64,000 nt of DNA from Fallopia convolvulus (GCA_964016875.1 OZ024724.1:51710438-51774437); one strand, 5' to 3'; counted from the stretch's first letter, positions 1 through 10,741 are shown. Translations and numbers: made by a program. Notes: generated by a model not told the origin, from the sequence alone.

Positions 1-33
1 TTTCCCACATTGATCCCTGAAATTTTTATCTAG

Positions 34-168
34 AGCTTTAATCACCAGGTTTCTGGCCTTGACCTTTCAGGTGTATTAACTCCTGTTCCAGCACAATCAC
101 AGTTTATGATTCCTGCTCATTCTCCTCAGTTTATGCAAGCTGGCACTTCTGACCAAACATCAGGATGA
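34..168 (+). CDS. 3' terminal exon of an unidentified gene (partial)
   Basis: A T-rich stretch ending in a plausible acceptor (TTTTTATCTAG, to position 33) is followed by an open frame that ends with TGA at 166-168. The 44 encoded residues are rich in Ser, Gln, Pro and Met, with pieces such as LTPVPAQSQFM and SPQFMQAGTSDQ. This looks like the low-complexity C-terminus of a plant nuclear or regulatory protein, but I do not recognise the family. The rest of the gene lies left of the window. The TGA is followed by AT-rich sequence that fits a 3' UTR. Confidence 0.5.
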   Translation, partial: SFNHQVSGLDLSGVLTPVPAQSQFMIPAHSPQFMQAGTSDQTSG

Positions 169-3095
169 AGGACTGGTTTTTGGTTAGTATTGTATCGAGC
201 TGCAGTTTTGTTTCTATTCTTCTTCTGTTGCAATTTTTCATTGATTTTTTTTTCCTTCCCCGCACTAGGTATCCTTAGATTGCAGCAGGACTAAGAACAG
301 CTGTTCTGCTACTTTAGTGGCGGGCTTCAGATCTAGCCTTGCAAGTCATCCTATTTGCATTCTAGAGGTACCAATTCTTTTCTTCCCTTTAGAAGAGTTG
401 TCTGTTATCCAACTTTAATTTCATCATGTTCAGAGGTTTAAAAAGCCAGATGTAGAGGCCTATGATGTCATCCACCTACTTTTTGACTGCATAAGCATAT
501 GATTGGGTTTGAAATTCTCTTTAGGTATGATTATATATAGTTGCTACTGTACAAGAGAGGATTAACCAGGCAATCTAGTTCTGACAAGTTTTGGTATGCC
601 CTCTTTTTCTTTGATTTGTCATAGACTCAACCATGAAGATATGGGGTTGTAGGAATGTATGACCATTGAGATGTTTTTTCATGATATAAGCCTTTGACTG
701 ATCAATTGTCCGCCAATAATAGAACGATTTAGGCTTTGTTCTTCATATTCATCTATAAAGTCGACTTTGTAAAGAGAATGTCTTTATTATGAAAATGGCT
801 TATTGTGATAGGGAAGGAATGAGGTTACCGGTTTCTGTAAAGGAATGTACATTCCCTGAGTTGACCACAGATGATTCATTCGGGTATGAACAAGTCTACA
901 TATTTATAGTTGAATTTTATGGTGGTTAACTGGCTATAATGTACATAGTTTGAAGTTTGTAGGTGGATATTGAAAAGCCTGTATTCAATAGTTATAATGT
1001 GTACTGTTGTTGCACCCGAAATATGCTTATACAGTTGTATTGTTCTTTTTTTTTTTTGTATTGCAGAGGATGAGATACATATGAGGTTTCTTAATTGTTA
1101 TTTTTCATCCTGATAAATATGAAATATTAGTGTGTAACGATGTGTATGTTGGGTTTGTTTAGAAGGTCATCCATAGTCATGTTCACCAGAGAGGTCAAAA
1201 GTCAAGTGTATTGAGTCGCTCCATATGGTGGTGGAGAAAGAGTCATGGAAGACTGGTGGTTCTTCCTAGACGATGATGCATCTAAAAGCCCTCGTCGTTG
1301 TCAGATTGCTCACCGTGACTGACACAGGATAATGCATTGGAAGTTGCTGGAAATGGTTTCCGGTAACAGTGTAAGTTGGTTATCATGTAGAGTAAAAACC
1401 AGACAAGCAAAGGAAGGAAAAAAAAAACAGAATCCACAGAGGACAGATTTGTAAAGCATCAGGTTAGAATCAACATATGATTCTTTCATAGTGATAGTGT
1501 AGTGAAGTGATCCCGCCATGGGATTCCAGTATTTAGTCAGTCGGGTTAGCATGCTAAATGCGTAATTAGGTTATTGTGCATAGATGGGAGAAGCATTTGG
1601 TGTCTCTCTCTATCTCCCTCTTCTTCATCTTATTCCTCTGTAGACAGAAAAAAAAAAATCTTACTTTCTAGCTCCTTGTCAAAGCTGTGAAGTGTGAATC
1701 ATGTATTGCTGAATGAGTGAATGCATATCCATACTTCCATAAAAAGATGATATGAATCACGTAAACTGAGCTGGATTGACCAAAAGAAAAGTAACATTTA
1801 ACCTTTAAAATGGTATTTGAGTCGAGGATTGTAGGAAATCGGGCTCGTTTGGTTATATACCTAGGTCCTAGGGTATATGGAATTGGGTTAGGTATGACCT
1901 GTTTTTGGTTTTTAGTGTTTGGTATGAAACAAGGTTTAGATATGGTTTATTCTCATTCCTTTAAAATACATATGAGCTTGTACCTTATTTTTGAGAAGGA
2001 TATGAGTGAAATTTATTCCAACTCAATTCTTGGTATAGAAACAAAACGGGGTCATTGTTCTTACTAGTATTACAGCATGCCCACTTTTCTAAGTAGAGTC
2101 TACACAGTTGTAACTTGTATCCTAATAAAATAGACTCTTTTAAGTCTTACCCATCTATTTTAACGAATCCTTCTTTTAGTTGCATACAAAGTGATACTCC
2201 GTACTAGTTCTTGTGAAAGCAATTCTACATTTCTACCTTTTCCTATGTATTAGTTGTGTTTGATATAAATGTTGTTTTTTTCACTGGCTTTTGATTGAAT
2301 TGCAGCCAGAATGTGTTTGGGTGACTATGGAACTTTGTTTGAGACAAGTAATTCCCCCACCCCACTATTTTGAATGCTTTATGGATTTTGATGGAGGGGG
2401 GTTGGGGGAAGCACAACATACATTTAATGGATTAATTGATTAAAATTCTCTAAGATCCAAACTCCTATAAATAGATTAGTTGTTCCATCGACAACTAACC
2501 CCACTTCCTGTTGGTAATTGAATAAACTATCACATATTGGAATGAGATGAATCTAGTAGTGGTATTTTATTTAAGGGTGTCAAGCCTTGTTACGAGCTTT
2601 TGAGCTCAACAACTCACTCAATGTGTTCAAATTATCTCTCCACTCTAATGTGCCTCTTTAAGGACCAAACACATTTTCTTGTGATTTTTTAACAAGGTTT
2701 TTTTTTTATGCTTTATGCTTTTATATTATCGTTATACCTTTTTTTGTTAAAACATTGTTTTATTTTGCTTGTATCTAATAAAAAATTTTTTCTTTAAAGC
2801 ATCATATTAATCTAATTCAATGAAGATATAGTAAGGATTGATCAAACAAAAAATAAATCTGTGTTGCAAGTTTTGAATCACGAAGGATTAATAAATTAAA
2901 AAATTAATGACAATTTTTGGTTTGGAAGAAATAATATGGTTTTATAAAGGAATGAATTTTACTTTGTTATTTAGAGTATTAAATTTTGTTAATAAATTTG
3001 GGTGTTACCATCTGCAAATTAATTTGCACGTTACACAAACGTGACTTGAATCGTTGAACACTTGAACAGTTGAACTTCCTCCCATAAATCATCAT
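169..3095. other. Intergenic AT-rich DNA
   Basis: This stretch holds the probable 3' UTR of the upstream gene and then AT-rich spacer. The short open frames here (for example 1310-1552 and 1810-2067) show no recognisable protein family. Apart from a MITE-like segment near 1.84-2.05 kb I see no structured feature. Confidence 0.5.
1841..2053. mobile_element. MITE-like segment with imperfect inverted ends
   Basis: The left end GGGCTCGTTTGGTTATATACC and the reverse complement of the right end (GACCCCGTTTTGTTTCTATACC minus the last bases) resemble each other over about 20 bases. The GGGCTCGTTTGGTT type of end is common in small plant DNA elements. The roughly 210-bp segment has no coding capacity. 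I cannot define a clear target duplication, so the superfamily is open. Confidence 0.4.
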
Positions 3096-3099
3096 TCTC

Positions 3100-3107
3100 T
3101 ATAAAAT
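3100..3107 (+). promoter_or_regulatory. TATA box of the CBM43 gene
   Basis: TATAAAAT lies 66 bases before the ATG at 3166, which leaves room for a start site about 30 bases downstream and a short leader. Confidence 0.5.
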
Positions 3108-3165
3108 CTGGAAATCAAAAGGACTTGGGTATCGCCTGAGATCGAGTGCTTGGATTCATACACAA

Positions 3166-3259
3166 ATGGCTGCTATTGCTAATACAGCATCTTTTTCACT
3201 AGTACTTGTGTTCTTCTTAATCATACTCCCCTTGCACAGCCGCCCTGGTGTGTACTCCA

Positions 3260-3298
<39 letters not shown>

Positions 3299-3904
3299 CC
3301 CTTGTTTGCTTTAAATAATGCATATTCTTGTGTTTAATTAATGTTTCTTTTCTGACTTGCTTTTGTTGGGGGTGATATATAATTATATATATCGTGTGTT
3401 GTAGAGTCTAGGGTGCTTGCCGATGGACAGCAGGTAACATTTTGAGTTACTAGTTGCAAGAAATTCCATAAGATTTAAATGTAAACTAAATTTGGTTATA
3501 TAATTTAATCTGTTGACATATATATACATGTGTGTGTGTGTGAAGAAAACATGGTGTGTGGCGAAGCCTTCATCGAGTGAGGCAGAGCTGCAGAACAACA
3601 TAAACTACGCGTGCCAGATCATCAACTGTGGGGCCATACAAAAGGGTGGGGCCTGCTTCGAGCCGCGACAGCTGGCAAGCCAGGCATCGGTGGTGATGAA
3701 CCTCTTCTACCAGCAGAATGGAAGGAGAGACTTCACCTGCTATTTCTCCAACTCCGGTCTCATTGTCCTCTCTGATCCAAGTACTCTCTACTTAAACCTC
3801 GATCATCTTATCAGTAATTAATATCAATTGTAATGGTCCTTTTAATTTAATCTGTTGCTTTTGAATGATTAGGTTATGGAAGCTGCAGCTACCCATACTA
3901 CTAG
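3166..3904 (+). CDS. Secreted CBM43/X8-domain protein
   Basis: Four exons: 3166-3247, 3405-3433, 3546-3780 and 3873-3904, giving 125 residues. Residues 1-28 form a hydrophobic signal peptide (LVLVFFLIILPL core). The X8 domain follows: TWCVAKP, then NYACQ, CGAIQKGGACFEP, MNLFYQQNGR, FTCYFSNSGLIVLSDPS and YGSCSYPY, with the conserved cysteines in place. CBM43/X8 modules bind beta-1,3-glucan (callose); small stand-alone members resemble the pollen protein Ole e 10 or plasmodesmal callose-binding proteins. There is no C-terminal hydrophobic tail, so a GPI anchor is unlikely and the product should be apoplastic. A (TA)n microsatellite sits in intron 1. The family call is firm; the exact role is inferred. 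Confidence 0.9.
3266..3297. repeat. (TA)n microsatellite in intron 1 of the CBM43 gene
   Basis: About 15 uninterrupted TA units just after the donor site of intron 1. Slippage here would change intron length only. Confidence 0.85.
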
Positions 3905-4635
3905 CTAGATGAATTTGAAGACCACGATGCCAGACTAATTATGCCATTTCTTTTAGCTGATGTTTTTAGTAATATTAATAGTTAAAAAACATTACCAAAT
4001 ATTAGTATCAATTATATTTGCTTGTTTGTAAGTTTGATATATTATTTGTATCTTGCAATTTTATCAAGTAGTTCATTCAATATTAAGACATTTCCATTTT
4101 GGTATGGGCTAAAAATCTTCACATTCTGACTTGCAAATTTGTAGAGCTCCGAAGCATGTATGTAATGGAGCGTACACATTATTAACAATTGCTTACATCA
4201 TGCATCATTTAAAGATAATTATGGCCCTCATTAGCTCCGATGAAATATGCAAGTATGAGAGTTAATGGACAAAAATCTTTTCAGGATCATGAGACAGAAA
4301 TTCTTCTCTTCTTCAAGTACCCTCTGAACTAGATTACAATCTTTGCAGAATATGTTCTACAAGGAAAGAGATCTTACTCTCCAAACATGACAGTATTAAG
4401 GACTCCTGATTGGTGAGGTAAAAGGTTGTACGTTGTACGGCTGGGTACCTGCATCATTTCGTATCTTGAAGTTGAAAGTTTATTTTTTTTTCAAGTCGCT
4501 ATTGATCAAAAATATATTTCCTAAAATCTAATTCACCAAAAATAATAAGCACTTCATTCATAATTTAAAAAAGTTACACGAAAAATAATAAATTCATCCA
4601 ATTGCTTTTAAAATTATATACGAAGATTAAATATA
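3905..4635. other. Intergenic spacer
   Basis: 3' flank of the CBM43 gene and AT-rich spacer up to the CACTA remnant. No open frame of note and no repeat that I can define. Confidence 0.5.
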
Positions 4636-5123
4636 TTACAACTCTTCTTCATCCGTATGTGATTTACTCTCAAACTCCCCTTCTGACGTTTCGCTAGATG
4701 TCTCAACATCTGCATCAACATTGACGACATGATTAGAACCACTTGAGTTATTTAGTGGATCAACATCATATGTATCATCGATATCTCGTGAAAGTGATTG
4801 GATAACGTTGAAATGCCTCCTCAACGGCAACCTGACGTGAACTACTCTCAATAGGGTCTACACCGATACCTTCATCGGGCCACTGACATGACTTCACTTT
4901 ACACAACGTTATCCAATCAACGTTTATACGCCTAACATTTGGGTATTCGAGGAAATAAACTTGAGTGGCATGTGGAGGCTGAGTGATTTCTAATTTCGTG
5001 ACCACTTGGTCGCTAAGATTTTTTTCTCTAGGGCTTGAATTTGGCGATCAGGTGATCACTAATTATTGACCATATTTCGTGGTCGCTAAATCATGGTCTC
5101 TTAATCAACAAAATGGTATAGTG
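4636..5123 (-). mobile_element. CACTA (En/Spm) element remnant
   Basis: Read on the minus strand the segment starts with CACTATACCATTTTG at 5123 and continues with repeated subterminal motifs such as TTAGCGACCA, typical of CACTA ends. Minus-strand frames at 5005-4775 and 4851-4636, in two phases, encode VYFLEYPNVRRINVDWITLC and then an acidic tail. The first part resembles the C-terminal (DUF4216-type) region of TNP2-like CACTA transposases. The frame is broken near 4775-4851. The TIR sits directly beside the 3' part of the transposase gene, so this is an internally deleted copy. I did not find the second terminus. Confidence 0.6.
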
Positions 5124-5570
5124 ATGGGCAAATGAAGGGAAATCGATTGGAATGACTTTCACCTTGATTTCATTGATTGCATCAAGTACATTATATAGTG
5201 TGCACAAATACATTGGATTGAGACACGTGTCTCCTGCTAGGATGAATCTATAATGGGGATATGTGTCCTACATTAAGATATTTAGTGTGCATATGATATT
5301 TATCTTATTTTATACATGGTACGTTACTATCCCTCCACGATCCGAGCGGGTTGGAGACCAAGCTTGTAGCGCATGGCCAGGAAGCGAGTGGTGGGTAGCG
5401 CCTTTCTCAACAAGTCTGCTTTTTGGTCTTGAGAGGAGATGAAGAAAACCTGCAATGATTTTTTACTCTTTCCTAGATGAAATGATAGTCTAAGCTTAGA
5501 TGTTTGATGTGGTGAAGAAAACCCGCAAGGAGTGGTTTTTTGGTCTTGAGAGGAAATGAAGAAAATCAAT
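5124..5570 (-). mobile_element. Ty1/Copia remnant: RNase H end plus 3' LTR-like tail
   Basis: The minus-strand frame at 5569-5327 ends with SSQDQKADLLRKALPTTRF and KLGLQPARIVEG, which match the C-terminal end of Copia polyproteins (consensus ADLLTKALPxxRF..KLGL). The FFISSQDQK segment is present twice, about 110 bases apart, so part of the gene is duplicated. After the stop, minus-strand GGAGGGA resembles a polypurine tract and is followed by about 200 bases of LTR-like sequence ending beside the CACTA terminus. This is a broken 3' end only. Confidence 0.6.
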
Positions 5571-6345
5571 GAATTTTATTCTCTTGACTTGTAGATCGAA
5601 CAAGACGGAAATGGATCTTATCATCTTTCCAAGCACAAGAACAACAAGAACACTCAAACAAATATGCTCGACAAAACAAGAAATCGACAAGAAAATTGAA
5701 CAAGAATCGACTCTAGTATGCAAGACTCGATGAACTTGAGGAATAACAACCAAACTATGCAAAGTCGAGTGGTGTTGGCTATTTTTTGTGATTTTTTTTG
5801 ATTTTTACGTAGGAAAAACAATGGGTCTAATGGATGTTGGTAGAGATGGCGGAAGCTAAAGAAAACAATGGTGGAAAAAAAATCGTGCAAACAAAGAGCA
5901 AAATGCGTAAAAATGAGACTTACGTAGTCCGTAGGCTCTGGTGCCAGTTGATGTAAACCCGTTTCCGAATTCATCGTAGAATCTTGGTCTTCAACTCGTA
6001 TTGTGTCTCACAAACGTAATCGATAGTGTTGAGACGATTAATCCTAGAATCAAGAGGGAATTTGAGAGTGTAGAGATGAGAAACCCGAATTCAAGGGATA
6101 ACTCGAGAGAGGAAGAGAGATTTTGAGGAAGATGACACTTAACAATGAGAGCGTGGGATCAACCCTACAACACTTCGTTATTCATTCAATCAAGCGTGAT
6201 AAATACAAACCAAGAGAGCTCCTTATATAGAGGAGGCTTCTAACTAGCGTTAAGGTTGCAAAGAGTGGAGGCTAGGGCTAGCATGCAAGCTAGGCCCAAT
6301 GCCCCCAAAGGCCCATTAACCAACATACTAAAACAAGCAACACTT
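5571..6345 (-). mobile_element. LTR-retrotransposon fragment with PBS and LTR
   Basis: Minus-strand TGGCACCAGAGCC (5946-5934) resembles the tRNA-iMet primer-binding site TGGTATCAGAGC. To its right, read on the minus strand, is LTR-like DNA ending at about 5950 with a TATATAAGG promoter motif near 6220. 5571-5930 would be leader or gag-side sequence and has no intact frame. The LTR sequence differs from the tail at 5.12-5.33 kb, so the two parts probably come from different elements. Confidence 0.45.
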
Positions 6346-6379
6346 AAAGAAGGTTTTTAGAAAGGGAAATAAATACTAA

Positions 6380-6870
6380 AAATAACAATAAAGGATTGGA
6401 TGTCATGGCCGGCGTGACAAGGCCATGACATGTCTTGGAGCGGCGCAACAAGGCCGGCTGACACGCACAGGAACCCCAAGTGCAGTCGCCGGGTGCATCG
6501 AGGTTGGCACGGCGCCAAAGAAACTCAATGGCACGGTGTGTCATGATGCTGGAAAATCAGGACTCGAGTTTGGCACGTTGCCGATGAGGTCCGCTAACAC
6601 GGGAGGACCCGAGCCTGACATGGATCGAGCATCCGAGGCCATGGTTCTGATGGTGAGGCGGACCACAGATCTTGGCACGAGTGGCACAAAGACACGGGTG
6701 GGCCAAGGGGGCGCCATGGTCTCGAGACCCTCAGATTGGGGCAGGTACATATCAAGTGGGCAATGTGCCCATGTGGAGGCTATTGGACGAGGGGTAGCAT
6801 CCACTCGCGAAAATGGTATGCTATGTTTTCTATTAACAAGCTTATCGTGATCTATTTTGGGTTCACGGCC
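6380..6870. other. GC-rich island of unknown origin
   Basis: Base composition changes abruptly: this stretch is clearly GC-rich (many GGCACG, GGCGC and CCGAG words) inside strongly AT-rich DNA. It holds a 141-codon + strand open frame (6425-6850) and a 110-codon minus-strand frame (6873-6541). Neither translation resembles a family I know, and in GC-rich DNA such frames arise by chance. It may be internal or LTR sequence of the neighbouring retrotransposon. Confidence 0.4.
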
Positions 6871-7224
6871 CATAATCTGATTAGGGTTTCATGAGTCGCT
6901 ACATATGCTCATGAAATGCCTTATTTTGTAATTTATTTTGTTTAGCGTCCATAATAAGAATTCAGTTTCTCTGCTTGTGGACGTAGCCAACACACTATTG
7001 GTGAACCATGAAAAATCTATGTTTTTCTTCACTTGTATCATTCTCGTTACAACATTGTGATTTTCAAATATATACCTATACAATACACACTTGAGACACT
7101 TTTTTCCTTAAACATTTGTACGAGGTAAACATGGGTAGGGCTGAATTGCTATAAAAAAAATATATAATGAACAATTTATTATATTTCTTTTGGTATGAAA
7201 AAGCATGCTTGTATTCATCGATTG

Positions 7225-7345
7225 GCTTCATTCGTTTTTTTTCCCATAGGAATACTTAGGTCATTATAATCGAGAGGAGATTCGAACTTGCGACGTAATA
7301 GTCACGAACGTCACCATCTATCTGCTAACTAGGCTAGCGAGACTT
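7225..7345 (-). mobile_element. tRNA-derived SINE-like sequence
   Basis: On the minus strand, box-A-like sequence (GCTAGCCTAGTTAGCAGATAG) at about 7338-7318 is followed by box-B-like CAAGTTCGAATCTCC at about 7292-7278. The order and roughly 35-base spacing fit a pol III promoter of a tRNA-related SINE. It cannot fold as a functional tRNA. Confidence 0.45.
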
Positions 7346-7786
7346 AACAACCAAAGCATGTTGACCAAACAAACTCCAGCAAAAGCATGTTAGGTTTGAC
7401 TCCCACGAAACAAGCACATACAAAATCAATTCGTCCCAAATTTATGGATACATAATTTCTATAGAGACAATTATAGTGAGCCTGGTTCACAAAATTAAAG
7501 AAATGTGTCTTATAGTTTATAATCTTGTATTATAAGACGCGATCTAAAGAAGCTCTAAATCAATGAAGGTAATTGCTTTAGTGTACAAATTTTTGTAGAA
7601 TTTAATCTCAAAAATATAAAGAGTTTAAAGTTGTTCCTCTTGAGAAAAATATAAAGAATTTGTAAATACATAAATTATAAGTTAATATGCCTTATTTTTT
7701 TATTAATTAATATAATTTATTAAAACTTATATTATAATGTAAATCATAACTATCATAACTATAACCTAAAGCAAAGGCTAAAAAAA
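7346..7786. other. AT-rich spacer ending in a dispersed repeat
   Basis: No gene. The last part (about 7741-7786, with ATCATAACTATAACCTAAAGC) is the left half of a dispersed AT-rich repeat whose right half resumes at 20444. Related uninterrupted copies lie at about 62405 and 62805. Confidence 0.5.
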
Positions 7787-7788
7787 GG

Positions 7789-7905
7789 GAAATTCTGTTT
7801 GGTACCCTCGAACTTATGACTTTTCCGTCTGATGCCCAAAAAAACTTAATCCGTAAAATACCCCCGAGATTTTGGACAATTCCGTCCCGTGCCCTTTTTT
7901 TTTAT
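7789..7905 (+). repeat. Left terminal inverted repeat of the outer element
   Basis: Pairs with 20331-20443 in inverse orientation at roughly 85-90% identity by eye over about 115 bases. Confidence 0.75.
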
Positions 7906-7920
7906 TTTTCCCTCCATTAG

Positions 7921-8061
7921 TACTAATATAGATTGATAACAGTTTTGGGGTGGTTAATTGATAACAGTTTTGATATATGGGTGGTTTTGAGCAATTTCTA
8001 TTTTTAAGGGTGGTTTAGTGCATAAATCTGTATTGAGCGGGTGGTTTTGTGAAATTTACCC
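7921..8061. mobile_element. Partial copy of the GGGTAAATTT MULE family
   Basis: This 140-bp segment is the inverse of the left end of the element starting at 8073: shared words include GGGTGGTTTTGTGAAATTTACCC, in part, and TTTTTAAGGGTGGTTTAGTG. It is the right end of a second copy and ends 11 bases before the complete copy. Confidence 0.6.
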
Positions 8062-8072
8062 TTTTATATAAA

Positions 8073-8830
8073 GGGTAAATTTCACAAAACCACCCTCTAA
8101 ATATGAGGTTGTGCACTAAACCACCCTTAAAAATAGAAATTGCTCAAAACCACCCATACACTAGAACTGTTAATCAATTAACCACCCCCAAGCCCAAACC
8201 ATTTGTTTCTCCGTTAATTTCAAATCCCCAAATTTATCTAATTTTTTTTCTTTCAAATTTATCAACGAGGACATTTGATAATACCCAAATCTAAACCTAA
8301 ATCCCAAATTACAAATAAAACCTAAACATCCAAATCAACCTTCAATTCACTTGTTCTCCAAAAGAGGTGACTGAGTGCTCGAAGGTCAGTCGGTGTTGGA
8401 TCCCCCATTGACGATGCAGAACCCGCCAAGCAAAATAATGAATGAACTCATGGGTACTTGTTGTGGATAATATCCTCGTTGAACCCGGTGGAGTAGTTGG
8501 CAGAGGGATGCAACCTAACTCCTCGACAAAAAGGGCGGTTGCGAAGTCGTGGTAGGTAGCCAGCGTAGACGTACAACAATTCGAAGCTCTCGACCTCCAT
8601 TTCCATGGATTATTTGAGAAATTGGGTATTTGAGGGGTAGGTTAGATTTGGGAAATTTACAAATATAATAGGGATATTTGTGTCATTTCAATTAATTTAA
8701 CAGGGAAGTAAACGGTGGGTGGCTGATTGATAACTTTGTAGGTTTATGGGTGGTTTTGTACAATTTTTATATTTAAGGGTGGTTTGATGCACAACCTCAA
8801 ATTTAAAGGGTGGTTTTATAAAATTTACCC
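8073..8830. mobile_element. Non-autonomous MULE with 9-bp target duplication
   Basis: Inverted ends GGGTAAATTTCACAAAACC and the reverse complement of 8812-8830 (GGGTAAATTTTATAAAACC) extend with similarity for more than 100 bases. TTATATAAA flanks both sides (8064-8072 and 8831-8839), a perfect 9-bp duplication as expected for Mutator-like transposition. The interior (about 8340-8600) is less AT-rich than the TIRs and could be a captured fragment; its minus strand reads for example ALFVEELGCIPLPTTPPGS, which I cannot assign. No transposase. Confidence 0.75.
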
Positions 8831-8975
8831 TTATATAAAACATTTGTGTGCCCCAAAAAGTAAAACATTTTTGGGTAGAAAAAAAAGTAAAACATTTGTG
8901 TTCGAATTCATTTTTTTTTTATTATTCCACGAAATAAAAAGTGGGCAAAATAGCCGAAACCTCCAAGGTGCAACA

Positions 8976-9320
8976 ATGGCGGACCAAACTTCATTTGCTC
9001 CAGATCGCGATCGAATGGCCGGCGGCGCACCCGCCAATCTAAACTTCACGCCGTCGTCGACTGCCACGAAATCCATCCCAATCTCGACTTCCTCACTCAC
9101 CTCGAAGCCTACCTCGCCAATCGCAACGGCGTCGATAAGCTCCTCAAAATCTCCCGCTACGCCTCCAAACTCATCCTCGCCTCCCCCGCCTTCTCCGACC
9201 ACCACCTCCTCTGCCACCGCCTCAAGTGATTCGAGTCCAGCGTCGGCGTCAGTCGAAAAGCCTTCCGCCTCGGAAAATTCGTCTAAGACTCAACGCTCTC
9301 CGCGCCATCCCCTTCTCCGG
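8976..9320 (+). pseudogene. Captured PEX11 gene fragment
   Basis: In the frame starting AAT at 9080 the sequence reads NLDFLTHLEAYLANRNGVDK, then LLKISRYASKLILAS, HRLK, FESSVGVSRKAFRLGKFV. This matches the N-terminal region of peroxisomal membrane protein 11, which promotes peroxisome elongation and division. Two in-frame stops (TGA 9227-9229 before FESSVG; TAA 9284-9286 after GKFV) stand where the family normally has sense codons, so it is dead. The fragment lies between the TIRs of the outer element and was cut by the Copia insertion; it resumes after 20243 for a short stretch. An overlapping Ser/Thr/Pro-rich frame from 8976 is a shadow. Confidence 0.8.
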
Positions 9321-9385
9321 TGTTAAGATATGTTATTATTTATGTTTATAATACTTGTATTTATCCAATCATATCTTTTGTTGAG

Positions 9386-10741
9386 CATATAGGTATAGGT
9401 TTTAGAGCATGTTTTTATTCTCGGTTCATGCATTTTTATCTAGGATTTCATTCTAAGTTTTAGTTTAGGTTTTATTTTCGTTTAGTTCGGAATCTACGCG
9501 TCTTTGTGCATAATTGCAGGTCGGAAGGTGGAAGACGGTGGATGAAGGCTTGGGACCGGACCTCGGAACGTTTAGGAGCATTGAGGTGAAGATTGAGGCA
9601 AGAATTACAAGACAAGCGCGAAGGGATTAAACCGAGGATGGAAAGCTTAGACCGCGCCGAGAGGAGCCAACTTACTGCGGGCAGAGCGCGGCCAAGACGG
9701 GCAAAGTGCGACCGCGCTCTGGGAGGCTACAAACCGCGCTCCGACGCGACGATGTGGCAATGACTTGGGCCTCGGGTGATCTTGTGGGCCGACTCTAGGA
9801 TTGCTTTTGGATATTTTTAGACTTAATATAAATACTTTCCTTAGATTTTATTTTAGATATTATGCTATCTTTGACTTGTGTTCTAAGTTTGAACAATTTG
9901 GAGATTTGAGGGAGACAAAAACCCTAGTTTTGCAATTGAAGATCAATTTGACTCTTGTAAGTTTTGTTTCTCTTCAATGACAATTTCTAGCTAATTTTCT
10001 CATGTCCAACTAGTTAGTTGAAGTTGTGTGTATGATTGTTTGTGAGATTTGAATTATTTTAGTTTGTCTTGACTAGATTGAATCTCTCCATGCTTAATTG
10101 ATTAAATTCACTTAGGATTATAATAGCTTGATCACCTATTCTACTTCTAGGTTGAATTACAACTAGAATAATTAAATAGACGGCGGAATTTGATTATTCA
10201 TGGATGAATCCTTTGATTAAACTTATAGACGGTGGAATAAGGTTAATCAAAGGCGGATAATTTAATCACAAGACTTCATGAATAGACGGTGGAATTCATG
10301 AATATTGTTTCTATTGAATGCTTTGAACTTAATTGCATGATTAACTTGACATAGAAGGTTTTCTAGGTTAATTGATTAAAAGGTTGTTAAGACGGTGTAT
10401 ATTAACAACCACAATAAGCTTGAATTCATAAATTCACAATAGATTAGTCAAGGGAAATTGAAATAAGGATAATCGATGATCAAAACTCATGTATGCAATG
10501 GATACGAAACTAGTTGGACGCTTTTCTCTGATTTGAATCTTAAATGACTTTACTTGCTTAGCTTTAATTAGTTTAATTTCTTATATTTTAGCTTACAACC
10601 ATAAAATCCCCCTTTAATTTAGTAATATTACTTAAATATAAATATTCCGAGTCTCTGTGGGTTCGACCCTTACTTCCACTTTACTAAGGTTAGGAATAAT
10701 TCTTTGACGGTGCTTTTATAGCGACGTAAAAGTGCTCGTCA
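9386..10741 (+). mobile_element. Long solo LTR (probably Gypsy-type) inside the Copia 5' LTR
   Basis: About 1.36 kb interrupts the Copia 5' LTR between GTTGAG and TAAGATAATTC. It ends with GTCTCTGTGGGTTCGACCC and GTGCTCGTCA, a 3' LTR border style I associate with plant Tat/Athila-like Gypsy elements. The middle repeats GACGGYGGAAT-type motifs (about 10177, 10227, 10284). About 20 bp present in the 3' LTR are missing at this junction and no clean target duplication is visible, so the left border is rearranged. Confidence 0.55.

Noticed and set aside
6425..6850. 141-codon open frame in the GC-rich island
   Set aside because: No recognisable domain and no splice or promoter context; kept only as a compositional anomaly.
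7277..7340. tRNA gene
   Set aside because: Box A and box B-like motifs are present, but no acceptor stem or cloverleaf can be drawn, so SINE-like is the better label.
8784..9326. 180-codon Ser/Thr/Pro-rich open frame
   Set aside because: It is a shadow of the PEX11 fragment in another phase; the low-complexity composition comes from the codon pattern of the true frame.
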